NCBI GenBank assembly: GCA_031216915.1
Contig: CM062297.1
Coordinates: forward strand, 536,756,971 to 536,820,970
Direction of reading: 5' to 3'
Length of the DNA stretch: 64,000 nt
From: Pictodentalium vernedei
Taxonomy: Eukaryota; Mollusca; Scaphopoda; Dentaliida; Dentaliidae
Shown here: one piece after another, positions 47,591 through 58,990 of the stretch
How positions within the stretch are numbered: the first letter of the stretch is position 1
Layout of the letters: every line of letters starts with the position of its first letter
Notes under the pieces: generated by a model
The model's database searches: none
Told to the model about the DNA's origin: nothing
What the model saw: only the letters and a program-made list of their open reading frames with translations
Made by a program: the position numbers and the translations under genes

Positions 47591-50500
47591 CAAGAGGCCC
47601 CAAGGGGCCTGAGGGCGCTCACCTGACATGGTAGCCTAAATTTATATCAACCCAGAGAATTGATTTCAACAAGTTGCATCTGCTCCTCCTAAGAAAAGCT
47701 TATACCAAATATCCAAAGATTCTGACCAGTGGATCTAAAAAAAAAAAGATTTTTTAAAGAATATTCCTCATATTGAACTAAGTTATAATTCAGGCTCCCA
47801 TAGGGAGCCCATATATGAACCCAGGGACTTGGCTTTAACAAACTTGAATCTCACCCTCCTAAGGATGCTGCACACCAAATATCAAAACATTCCGACTGCT
47901 GGATCTGAAGAAGAAGATTTTTAAAGAAAAGTCCTCATTTTGAACTAAGTTACAATTCGAGCTCCCACAGTGAGTCCAAATATGGACCTAGAGACATGGC
48001 TGAAGAAGAAGATTTTTAAAGAAAAGTCCTCATTTTGAACTAAGTTACAATTCGAGCTCCCACAGTGAGTCCAAATATGGACCTAGGGACATGGCTTGAA
48101 CAAACTTGAATCTCACCCCCTAAGGATGCTGCATACCAAATATCAAAACATTCCGACTGGATCTGAAGAAGATTTTTAAAGAAAATTCCTCATTTTGAAC
48201 TAAGTTATAATTCGGGCTACCACAGTGAGCCCAAATATGAACCCAGGGACTTGGCTTGAACAAACTTGAATCTCACCCCCCTAAGCATGGTGCATACCCA
48301 ATATCAGATGATTCTGCTTGCTGGATCTTGAGAAGAAGATTTTCAAAGAAATTTGCCTGAAATGCACTAAGTTCAAATTTGGGCTCCTATACTGAGCCCA
48401 AATATAAACCCAGGGGGCCGATTTGAACAAACTTGAATCAGATCCACCCCACAATGTTGCATACCAAATATCAAAAGATTCTGCCTGCTGGATCTGGAGA
48501 AGAAGATTTTTTAAGAAATATGCCTGAAATGCACTAAGTTAAAATTTGGGCTCCTGTACAGAACCCAAATATAAACCCAGGAGGCCGATTTGAACAAACT
48601 TGAATCAGATCCACCCCACAATGTTGCTTACCAAATATGAAAAGATTCTGAAGCTGGATCTGGAGAAGAAGATTTTTGAAGAAATTTGCCTGAAATGCAC
48701 TAAGTTCGAATTCGAGCTTCTATAGTGAGCCCAAATATGAATCTAGGAAGCCGATTTGAACAAACTTGAATCAGATCCACCCCACAATGTTGCATACCAA
48801 ATATCAAAAGATTCTGCCTGCTGGATCTGGAGAAGAAGATTTTTTAATAAATTTGCCCGAAATGCACTAAGTCCGAATTCAGGCTTCTATATTAAGCCCA
48901 AATATGAATCCAGGGGGCCGATTTGAACAAACTTGAATCAGATCCACCCCACAATGTTGCATACCAAATATCAAAAGATTCTGCCTGCTGGATCTGGAGA
49001 AGATTTTTGAAGAAATTTGCCCGAAATGCACTAAGTTTGACTTCGAGCTTCTATAGTGAGCCCAAATATGAATCCAGGGGGCCGATTTGAACAAACTTAA
49101 ATCAGATCCACCCCGCAATGTTGCATACCAAATATCAAAAGATTCTGCCTGCTGGATCTGGAGAAGATGATTTTTGAAGAAATTTGCCTGAAATGCACTA
49201 AGTTCGAATTCGAGCTTCTATAGTAAGCCCAAATATGAATCTAGGGAGCCGATTTGAACAAATTTGCATCAGATCCATCCCACAATGTTGCATACCAAAT
49301 ATCAAAAGATTCTGCCTGCTGGATCTGGAGAAGAAATTTTTTTAAGAAATTTGCCTGAAATGCACTAAGTTCGAATTCGAGCTTCTATAGTGAGCCCAAA
49401 TATGAATCTAGGAAGCCGATTTGAACTAACTTGAATCAGATCCACCCCACAATGTTGCATACCAAATATCAAAAGATTCTGCCTGCTGGATCTGGAGAAG
49501 AAGATTTTTTAAGAAATTTGCTTGAAATGCACTAAGTTCAAATTTGGGCTCCTATACTGAGCCCAAATATAAACCCAGGGGGCCGATTTGAACAAACTTG
49601 AATCAGATCCACCCCACAATGTTGCTTACCAAATATGAAAAGATTCTGCCTGCTGGATCTGGAGAAGAAGATTTTTTAAGAAATTTGCATGAAATGCACT
49701 AAGTTCAAATTCGAGCTTCTATAGTGAGCCCAAATATGAATCTAGGAAGCCGATTTGAACAAACTTGAATCAGATCCACCCCACAATGTTGCATACCAAA
49801 TATCAAAAGATTCTGCCTGCTGGATCTGGAGAAGAAGATTTTTTAAGAAATTTGCCTAAATGCACTAAGTTCGAAATCGGGCTCCTATACTGAGCCCAAA
49901 TATTAACCCAGGGGGCCGAGTTGAACAAACTTGAATCAGATCCACCCCACAATGTTGCCTACCAAATATGAAAAGATTCTGCCTGCTGGATCTGAAGAAG
50001 AAGATTTTTTAAGAAATTTGCCTGAAATGCACTAAGTTCGAATTCGGGCTTCTATAGTAAGCCCAAATATGAATCCAGGGGGCCGATTTGAACAAACTTG
50101 AATCAGATCCACCCCGCAACGTTGCATACCAAATATCAAAAGATTCTGCCTGCTGGATCTGGAGAAGAAGATTTTTGAAGAAATTTGCCTGAAATGCACT
50201 AAGTTCGAATTCAAGCTCCTATAGTGAGTCCAAATATGAATCTAGGGAGCCGATTTGAACAAACTTGAATCAGATCCACCCTACAATGTTGCATACCAAA
50301 TATCAAAAGATTCTGCCTGCTGGATCTGGAGAAGAAGATTTTCAAAGAAATTTGCCTGAAATGCAGTAAGTTCAAATTTGGGCTCCTATACTGAGCCCAA
50401 ATATAAACCCAGGGGGGCCGATTTGAACAAACTTGAATCAGATCCACCCCACAATGTTGCATACCAAATATCAAAAGATTCTGCCTGCTGGATCTGGAGA

Positions 50501-51002
50501 AGAAGATTTTTAAAGAAATTTGCCTGAAATGCACTAAGTTCGAAATCGGGCTCCTATACTGAGCCCAAATATGAACCCAGGGGGCCGATTTGAACAAACT
50601 TGAATCAGATCCACCCTACAATGTTGCATACCAAATATCAAAAGATTCTGCCTGCTGGATCTGGAGAAGAAGATTTTTTAATGTTTTTCCCATTGCCTAC
50701 AGTGTTAAAAAGTGCTGACTCAGCACTTTTTCAAAGTCCCGAAACTGTACCCTATGATAAAACCGATGGCAATTTTTTTTTACCAATCCTTTCTGTTGGT
50801 CCTAAGGAAGCTGCACACCAAATAAAAATTCTCAGTGCCGTGCAGTTTTGGAGATATGGGCGTTTTAAATTTTTTCTATTTTTAGCTCCTGCGGTTCCCA
50901 CGGGGCTGCGGGAAATTTTTTTTTTGCATAAATCAAGTACTCATGACCCAATAAGCCCTCACATAAAATTTGGTTCAAATCAGCCTCTTGGTTTGGAAAG
51001 TT
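47591..51002 (+). mobile_element. HINE-4, left part (inserted in HINE-2)
   Basis: The same family as HINE-3, with 5' end CAAGAGGCCCCAAGGGGCCT. Removing it restores GGAAATTGAAGAAAATCG of the HINE-2 repeat unit with no target duplication. It carries a longer core array than HINE-3 and is split by DIRS G after GGAAAGTT (51002). Confidence 0.78.
47770..50680 (+). repeat. Tandem ~160 bp core array of HINE-4 (about 18 units)
   Basis: The units match those of HINE-3. A local duplication of AAGAAGATTTTTAAAGAAAAG..GACCTAG.GACATGGCT is visible at 47908-48094. Minus-strand frames such as 50211-50597 read repeating peptides (SRSSRQNLLIFGMQ) and are repeat translations. Confidence 0.9.
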
Positions 51003-51172
51003 AAAAAATTTATAGTAATTTATATATTTTTTATACTTACCAATGACCCAGACATAGCTGGTGCTAACTCTTAAAATATAGGGCCAAACACAAATTTTGC
51101 CCCCCAATCCCCAAAATTTGCATCTAAAACTAAAGAAAACATGTCCTGAAAGGCCCTCCACACCTCGCCCCC

Positions 51173-51188
51173 ACTGCGCATGCGCAGT
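51173..51188. promoter_or_regulatory. NRF1-like palindrome, left ITR of DIRS G
   Basis: ACTGCGCATGCGCAGT, perfect palindrome with the NRF1 core, the mirror copy of the right-ITR site. Confidence 0.45.
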
Positions 51189-51301
51189 GTCCAGGACGTT
51201 CCGAAATTGGCGCCATTTATCATTCTAATAACCAGTGCCTGGTAAGCGCTATGTACTCAGCGGGGAGGCAAGAGTTCCCAACTCCTGGGAGGGCCATCCC
51301 C

Positions 51302-51390
51302 GTCTGGGTCATTGGTAAGTATAAAAAATATATAAATTACTATAAATTTTTTAACATTTTTATACTGTACCAATGACCCAGACATAGCTG
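51302..51390 (-). repeat. ICR of DIRS G
   Basis: Complement of both termini with central AAC (GTT on the gene strand), equal to the left flank GTT at 51000-51002. Confidence 0.88.
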
Positions 51391-51969
51391 AATAGTAAAA
51401 AGGCTGGAGGGCCAAGGACATAGAGCAAAATGGAATACGCTCAATAAAATAAAATAGAGTCATCCCCTGTAGGGAAAAGAAGTAATAGGCCTTACATGTA
51501 TCTTTCTTATTTATGATAAATTAGAAAGATACAACACCTTCCAAAAATTGAGCTTCATACATCCATGTACTCTATTAATATCCAATAATCCTTATACTAA
51601 TAATTTTTAAAGTAAGCCAATAATAAAGTAAGTCTAGAGAATAGAGACTCTTATACTCCTAAAAGTGTGTGAGAATTGCATAATCATGTCCGTTGACATA
51701 TGCAATATTCAAAAGCTATACTTTAAAAACTAAGACTTGAATGAATTTTATAAACTTAAACTTCTCACTAAACAACCATCCCAATAACAGCTCAGAATTA
51801 CTAACTCCGGAGGAGGTATCCCCTTGTTTTCATAGTAAAAACAGGTGACCCAAGGGAACACCCTCCCCCCCCCTTTTTCTTGCCCTGGGTCAAATAGCCC
51901 AGAGCGAAGAGGGCAGCCGAACGGAGACACTGCCGAAACAGACAGCCTACCTAGCTATAGTAGCAACTG

Positions 51970-52985
51970 TTAAGAGAATGATATTCTGAGCAGTAGATAA
52001 TAGACCTAACAATAGAGGCCTCCAGAAATGGACTCGATATTTCTGAGATAAAATTCATGAATGGATGGCTGAGCGCAATGAGCAGCCTTCAAAAATCTAT
52101 AATAGCAACACTATTAATGTAAGCCCAAGAAGTAGAAGAACTCTTACTTCATGAGCCGAAATCTTAAGCACAACTGCTAAGCCAATGATATACCATAAGC
52201 AGTACGCTAGTTAATAGAATCCATTAAAAATAAAATGGAGCGTAACGTCCTTCTACTAGACATCAAAGACAGAAGAAGCTTACGCCCTTGTAATAAACAG
52301 ATATCTGTTTATAAATACATAAACTGTACCCGGAAAGAGTAAAGGTCTATGCCCATACGAAGACGGAAGGACCTTAAAATAATAGGTTCCGGAAATAGGA
52401 GCCTAACTCTTATGCAACAATCCAACCTAAATAGTAACGGAAGTATTGACTCCGAAACTATGAAAGTGAAAATCATCCATCGATAGTGCATGAAACTCAC
52501 TGACTCTACAGTAAAAGAGAAACCAACAGAATTACTGTCTAAAAGGTCAGAATTTGAAAACTACTGTTTCCAGAGGCTCAAATGATTACATAGCTAAATA
52601 AGAACCGAAGTTAAAATCCGTATAGGAATTTAATCTAAAGATTCTAAGTCTATTTATCAAAAAGTTACTAACTGACTTAGATAAAGAGACAAAAGACTCA
52701 ATTGTAAACTATCGTAGAGTGCATAGGTATGAGGTAACATAAACCTATAACCTAAATAACAACAGGCTGCAGTAGATCTTGTGAAACAAGTATACTAAAA
52801 ACTAGCAATGCGTAGTATGGAGGGATCAACCATATGAACATAATGATCCCTACACCACGACGGAAGAGCCTCCACTTTAGTCGCATAGAATAGCGAAGAA
52901 GAGGATCTCCTATAGTAAGAAATCGCGTCCAAAGCTCGTCCAGTACAGTGCTTACAATGCAATACGGACCACACAACGGAATACA
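51970..52985 (-). pseudogene. DIRS G tyrosine recombinase
   Basis: It aligns base for base with copy D 22870-23890. The core-binding half is readable at 52752-53052 (ELWTRFLTIGDPLL; RALDAISYYRRSS). It has the same one-base-short T run at the presumed nucleophile as D. Confidence 0.6.
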
Positions 52986-53835
52986 TGAAGGTTGCGACCT
53001 TGCTGGTTGTGATAAAGATGACACGATTTACCCAGTGAAAAAAGATCCTCACATAGAGGAAGATTTCACGTTAAGATCCACAGTAGACAAGAGAGTAAAT
53101 TACTCATGATCTCTGTGAAGATAGAGATGCTATCAACAGAAATGTATTGTGGTTGTTTATCTTAGCAATACCTGCTAAAACAACAGCGCCGGAGGATACG
53201 CGTATCCTATCATTCCGTCCTATAGATCAATAGAGCGTTAACAGTATTAGCTCAGAGATCTGGACAAGCCAACACATACGTCTGCAATTGATTAGCAAGC
53301 TGTGTCATAAATAAAACATCATTGGGCGCTCCCATAGATAGCAAATCTGATTAAATACTTGTTTGTTGAGAGTCCATTCTGACAGCAACAAGCGACCCGT
53401 AAGAGAACGGGAGTGCGATAAAACAATCAGACGACCCAGAATATGACGGACCAAAACTGAACTTGGTGTACTATAACCAACAGACGGATTCTTTCCATTA
53501 AATTGAATAACGGAAACAAAAGAGTGCCTCCCTGGTTCCGGAGATACGCCACTACTGTCGAATTAAAGGACAGGAATTTGGGCATGCGTTTCTGAATAAT
53601 GTTCATGCAATGACATAAAGCAAGCCTAAAAAACATTATTCCGCGGAAGTTAAACTGATAGCTAAAAGACTGCGGAACCCAAAGACCCTGGCACTTCGAA
53701 TCCGTAGGGATCAGAATATCCCAATCTGTTTGACTGGCAACCGTCATAACAGCCACACTAGGGTCCGGCAACTGCGGCGGCACTCTCTGAGTCAACCACC
53801 GAATGTTTGCCCCAGTCTGAATCTCTTGTAACACT
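52986..53835 (-). pseudogene. DIRS G linker and RNase H fragment
   Basis: The frame 53427-53834 contains IQTGANIRWLTQRVP and MTVASQTDWDI, where the RNase H Asp is Val and the following Gly is Asp. RT is absent; Gag begins at about 53836. Confidence 0.6.
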
Positions 53836-56800
53836 AGATAGACAAGAGAATGTATAAATCAAGCAATTCATGGATTGCCGGAAAGTTGCCGTCGAAGAGA
53901 AGCTCCTCCGAGAACGAAGCGACTCTGAGAGAGTTCTTAACCTACTATCCACGCGTGGATGTAGCTAGGGCTGCATCACGTCTAACCAACTCCAATCAGC
54001 CACTGAAGGGCGGAGTTATACGTGAACAAACTACTGCCCTCAAAAGAAATTACATTGAGAATAATATCCCGTAAATCTTTTCTTGAAGACGTAATGATAA
54101 CGCCTCAGTAAGGCGGATTACGTATAATAAAGCGTCTAAGTTAAGTCTACTATACATAATGTCGTTTCCAACATTGAAATTGGAAAAGACATAAACGGCG
54201 AAAAAGAATATATGCAGTCTTTAATCACACCGTCTAGACGCATATGAACTCTCGGTATGCCCTGCTCTGCCAAAATAAACTATATGTAAAAAAGATAAAA
54301 TGGCAGAAATGAGCCACGCGGACAAGAAACTAAACTATCATGCTTAGTAGCAGGCTTGTATATATATATAATATATAGCGTCGAAAAATAAAACACATGT
54401 TGTAATGACAATATTGGACTGCGTCGGTAAGTCAGGGACAAAGTCCCTGTACCGATCGAAAAATCCGAGTCCAATGACGCTATAAGTCTCTTATCCAAGA
54501 TCGCAGCAATGAAGTCCGAACAATAATCACTGGAAGAAATGCCAGAAGATATGAAAGGCATCTTCCGATACTACTAAAGGGAAAACTCGAAATCTTTCGA
54601 ATCCCTTTCGCCATCCTGTCGGACCCTATAAAGCGTTCGGTCGTCCGTAGCTTGATGCAACCGCGGACCGCACCGACCCAGCGCCGTCGGATAATTCCTG
54701 ATTCGACCGAGAAACCGTCAATTGCTGGGATGCTGCGAAACAACTGTGCTAACTCGGATAGCACGTCCGTCACTGAGGCCTGAGGAGCAGCGGTCTTACG
54801 ATGCATTGCCGCAGGAAGCTCCGAGATCGTTACCCCGTGCATACTTCCAATATGCGAGCGAACGGAGTGTATAGGCCTCGTGTCCTTTGGCTACCGGATG
54901 GCGCGACCTATTCGCTGTGGAATCACTGAATGCCGAAACTGATCGGATACTCGAGGTCACGTAGCCAATGTGCGGTCGTGTGCCCTGCTGTGAGGATGAG
55001 GAAGCATTAAAGACAGTCTCTCGGACTGTCAATATAACGGAGCGTCCCGAGCAACGAACATATGCTCCGAATGTAAAATATCTGAACCACAACATGCGGT
55101 CCCCTATGTTGTTGGCTTCCTCCGATCCGTCCTCAATCTGCCGTCACTGGGTGAGTACTAAAGTAATTAAAGTGCTCGCATCACCCAAATCTCCTTCCTA
55201 GACCGCAACGGACGAACCCGGCAGCCGAACCATTCGATGAATGTACGCTACACCGGGTGAGCTAGCGAATGTCACTCCGTAAGCGATAGACATATTCCAT
55301 GAGCACTTATTGCCGCTAACTCTTCATTAACTATGACGACAGAGGCACACTTTTGAAGACATCTCCATAACTCTTCGAACAAGAAACCAGAAATGCTTGG
55401 ATAGCAAGCATAAAATAATAATATATATAGCGTCGTTCAATAATTCGAAAGTTTGTGTGACATTATTGGACTATGTCGGAACTGAGGGACGATGTCCCTG
55501 AACCGAACCAAAAATTTCTAAGTCCACCGACGCTATCAGTTTCTTATCCGACATCGCAGCATATGTTGTTCCGAAAGGGAAAGCTTGAAATCCACCGAAT
55601 CCCTTTCGGTATCCCGTCGGACCGGATGAAACTTTCGGACGTCCGTACCCGCTTCCGCGGAGCGTCCCGACCCAGCATCGTCGGATAAAATATATGCGAC
55701 AGATTCAGTTGATGCTGGGATGCTGCGATAAACTGTGCTATTAAGGAAAGCACGTCCGTTCCCGAGGCCTGTGCAGTAGCGGACTTACGATGCATTGCCG
55801 CTGGAAGCTCCGTGTACGTTGACTCCCGCACACTTCCTATGCGAACGTCCGGAGTCTGCAGGCCTCGAGTCCCCGGCTACCGACCCAGCGCTGTCGGATA
55901 ATTCTCGATCCGACGCCGTTTCTGTCGGCTGCTGGGATGCTGCGATAAGCTGTGCTATGTGCACAAGAATGTCCGGCGTCGAGACCTGCGGAGGCGCAGT
56001 CTATCGGTGCTTCGCCGAGGGCAGCTCCGCATCAGATGGCTCCCGCATACTTCCTATGCGAACGTCCGGAGTCCATCGGTCTCGAATCCCTGGCTGCCGG
56101 ATGGTGTGACCTGGTCGCCGAAGAATCCTTGATCGGCGAAGCTGGTAATATATCGGCGGTCACGCAGCCAAGGTGCGGTCGTGTGCGCTGACGAGAAGAG
56201 GAAGCCTTAGCAGTCTCAGCGGACTGCCTATACAACGGAGCGTCCCGAGCGACGGACGTATGCTCCGCTAACGACACATTTGTACCACAACATCTGGGGC
56301 CAGATGTTGTTGAACGAGAGAGGGGCCTCTCTCGCTTGCCGTCCGGATGGACCGGAACGAGCTATGAACCGGACTAAAAGGCTTCCTCCGTTCTCCCTCC
56401 GATCCGCCGTCACTGGGTGTGCATTAAGTTAATTTTATAGTGCTCGCATCACCCCAAAATTCCTTCTAGACCGCAACGGACGAACCCGGCTGCCGAACCA
56501 TTCGGTGAATGGACGCTACACCGGGCGAGCTAGCGGACGTCAAAGGCCGTCGAACCTACTAGGGTCCTCTTAGGCAATTGGCGTATTACATGAGCACTTT
56601 TCCGCTAGCCCTTCATAATTGTGACGACGGAGGCACACTGTTGGAAGACATCACAGATACATCACCCTAATCTTGATCGTCTGAAATAGAAATTGATAAA
56701 GTAGAGTGACCCTGCGGGGAAAGGACCGGAGTGTCCAAATCCCCAACAACATACCGTGACATACGCTTCCCATATTGTCATCGAAATCATACGATACAGA

Positions 56801-56880
56801 ACAGGAGTTAATGCGAGTACACTGACCACATATAGAATGAAAATAAGGTCAGAGGAAGACTTCCTCTTAAAACAATTGAT
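53836..56880 (-). pseudogene. DIRS G Gag region with repeated modules
   Basis: Two main modules (starting about 54370 and 55425) plus a partial extra module at 55880-56050 (CCGACCCAGCGCTGTCGG..GGAAGCTC-like). Fragments such as HTSVARDAPLYRQSA and GPSLVQQH-type peptides are readable. No continuous frame. Confidence 0.55.
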
Positions 56881-57825
56881 CAATATCCTTTCAATGTGAA
56901 AAGAAAACAAGTCCTGGTACTCGCACTAACCCCTGGCAATCAAAATACATAATAATAATATGATCCATTAATATAGAAAAAATAATTGAAATCAAAATAT
57001 TTTGAAAAAATATTTTTTCATAACAGCCCAAGTTTCTGAAAAGTAACGTTGAGCCCCAATGGATCCCAAGCCTAAGTGTGGACAAAAATTTTAAAAATAT
57101 TTTAAACAATTTATTCAACACTTACGAACAATAATAATGTATCTAGTTATGATTAAAATAACATAAAGATATTATTATTTAGAAATCCCCCCCTCACACA
57201 GAGGACTGTTGTAAATGTAAACAATGAGTGTAAAAACACTAAAATAAGACTCCAGGCACCCAGGCCCGAAATCAGTTACCAAAAATACCCCATCTGATGC
57301 AAAACAGAGACTTCCAGGGAAGAAACTGCAGAACATCAGATGGTAGATGCAGAACACAACGCCTAACCACCCGTAGGTGAAGACGTAAACATGGGGAAAG
57401 AACAGAATTCATTCTGTTATTAAGCTAAAACTCCCAAGAAATTTTAGTAATAATAATTACAGAAACTATGCCAAAAGCATGGGAGAATAGCAAGGGGGAA
57501 TTAAAGGACAGGGAGAGAGGAAAAACACTTGAAAAAACAGTGTAACTAAATAATCAGAATGACAACAAAATGGCTGCTGCCTTGAAAATAGGTAACTTAA
57601 CATAATTTCATTAAAAAATTTTAAGTTACAGCCCTGATAATATTCTGTCACACATTCTTTTCCTCTCCTCCTTTTCTATCCTCCTTAGAATCACCATTTC
57701 ACTAATATTTATGTGTCTGGCATCATTTAAACTGAGATTTAAAAGCACAAAGATCAGTCAGATGTTAACTGATGAAGGGCCAAACTTAGAATGATAAATG
57801 GCGCCAATTTCGGAACGTCCTTGAC

Positions 57826-57841
57826 ACTGCGCATGCGCAGT
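57826..57841. promoter_or_regulatory. NRF1-like palindrome, right ITR of DIRS G
   Basis: ACTGCGCATGCGCAGT, intact, about 150 bp inside the gene-5' terminus. Confidence 0.5.
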
Positions 57842-57988
57842 GGGGGCGAGGTGTGGAGGGCCTTTCAGGACATGTTTTCTTTAGTTTTAGATGCAAATTT
57901 TGGGGATTGGGGGGCAAAATTTGTGTTTGGCCCTATATTTTAAGAGTTAGCACCAGCTATGTCTGGGTCATTGGTACAGTATAAAAAT

Positions 57989-58377
57989 ATAGAAATTTTG
58001 GGCGGGGCCAAAAATTTTGCCCCTCCCATAACGACGCCAAGTATAGCCCCACAAACTTCTCTTGAACAAATCTGAGTCTACACCTCAAAAGAAAGCTGCA
58101 CACCAAATATCAAGTCTCTGCTACTGCTGGTTCATGAGAAGAAGATTTTTTAAGATTTCAGCACACTTTTTGGGTGTGGCCCTACCCACGGGCGAGTCAA
58201 CTTGATTTGAACAAAATCAATTTGCGATGTCATAACAAACTATTATCTCAAATATCAATTAAATTGGTTCAGCGGTTTGGGAGGAGAAGACGCAAACACC
58301 ATGTTCACGGACGACGGACGACGGACGAACGGTGAGTGATCACTATAGCTCTCCTGACTGAAAGTCAGGTGAGCTAA
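57989..58377 (+). mobile_element. HINE-4, right part
   Basis: It resumes ATAGAAATTTTGGGCGGGGCC, as HINE-3 does at 44294, and ends with repeated GGACGAC, then CTCTCCTGAC / GTCAGGTGAGC hairpin and TAA. Confidence 0.75.
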
Positions 58378-58560
58378 AAATCGATAGCTCCCATCTAGAG
58401 GTCACCCCAAACAAGCATACTAAGTTTCAAAGTAATCTGATCATAAATGCGACCTGTGAGGTGTGCCAAAGGAAATTGTGGACGTACGTACGTACGTACG
58501 TACGCCGACGGACGAGAAGTGATAGCAATAGCTCAGCTTGACTTTGTCAAGTTGAGCTAA
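58378..58560 (+). mobile_element. HINE-2, right part
   Basis: It resumes in the core repeat at AAATCGATAGCTCCCATC, contains a (GTAC)n tract (58481-58503), then GACGGACGAG and the hairpin AGCTCAGCTTGAC / GTCAAGTTGAGCT followed by AA. Confidence 0.78.
58481..58503 (+). repeat. (GTAC)n microsatellite of HINE-2
   Basis: A self-complementary GTAC tract directly before the 3' hairpin, in the place of the GACA/GACG tract of sister elements. Confidence 0.85.
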
Positions 58561-58986
58561 AAATGTATAAGCAATCTATAACTTTCCGTGTCTGTTGAAA
58601 AACAGACTGAATACTGAGTTTGTTCGCTGGTCTCCAATGACTTCAGAATAATTCATGCAATGTAGATCCAATTGACGGAAAAGCCACACTGTTGCACGCG
58701 ATCGGCGAAATTCTCATTTTTGGGGTCAAATTTATCACACAAAATAACGGGATTTACCGAATCAATTTTCACCTTTAAAGATTTTATTTAATATACAAAA
58801 TTCCCAAACAAAATGTATCAGGTACAAAAAAAAAGATTTAGTAAACAGAAATTAATATGTTAATTGGCGAAACTTTTCCCAATACAGTCCAAACAACACT
58901 GATTAGTGAGTGGTCATTTGACATTATGTAATTACACATAACACACTCAGTCGATTTTTGGATAATTTTTTTGTATGGAGTGTACA
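58561..58986. mobile_element. Element X, right part
   Basis: No coding similarity. It ends TTGTATGGAGTGTACA, the inverted partner of 21429-21444, followed by CCTA and the resumption of DIRS C. Confidence 0.45.
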
Positions 58987-58990
58987 CCTA

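Larger units (their letters stand above)
51003..57988 (-). mobile_element. DIRS copy G, full length, RT-less (6.99 kb)
   Basis: Left ITR 51003-51228, ICR 51302-51390, right ITR 57788-57988, flanks GTT and ATA. It is nearly identical to copy D in most regions, with differences concentrated in the Gag modules: G lacks about 60 bp near 55110 and has an extra ~170 bp partial module at about 55880-56050. It shares with D the RT deletion and the one-base loss at the recombinase Tyr. Confidence 0.88.

Noticed and set aside
36378-50597. Repeating minus-strand frames (SRSSRQNLLIFGMQ type) as a possible repeat protein
   Set aside because: They follow the 160-bp core arrays of HINE-3 and HINE-4, are interrupted in most units, and have no start or stop logic.
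35830-50680. Regular arrays as CRISPR candidates
   Set aside because: Units are about 160 bp, vary between copies, have no spacers, and the DNA is eukaryotic.
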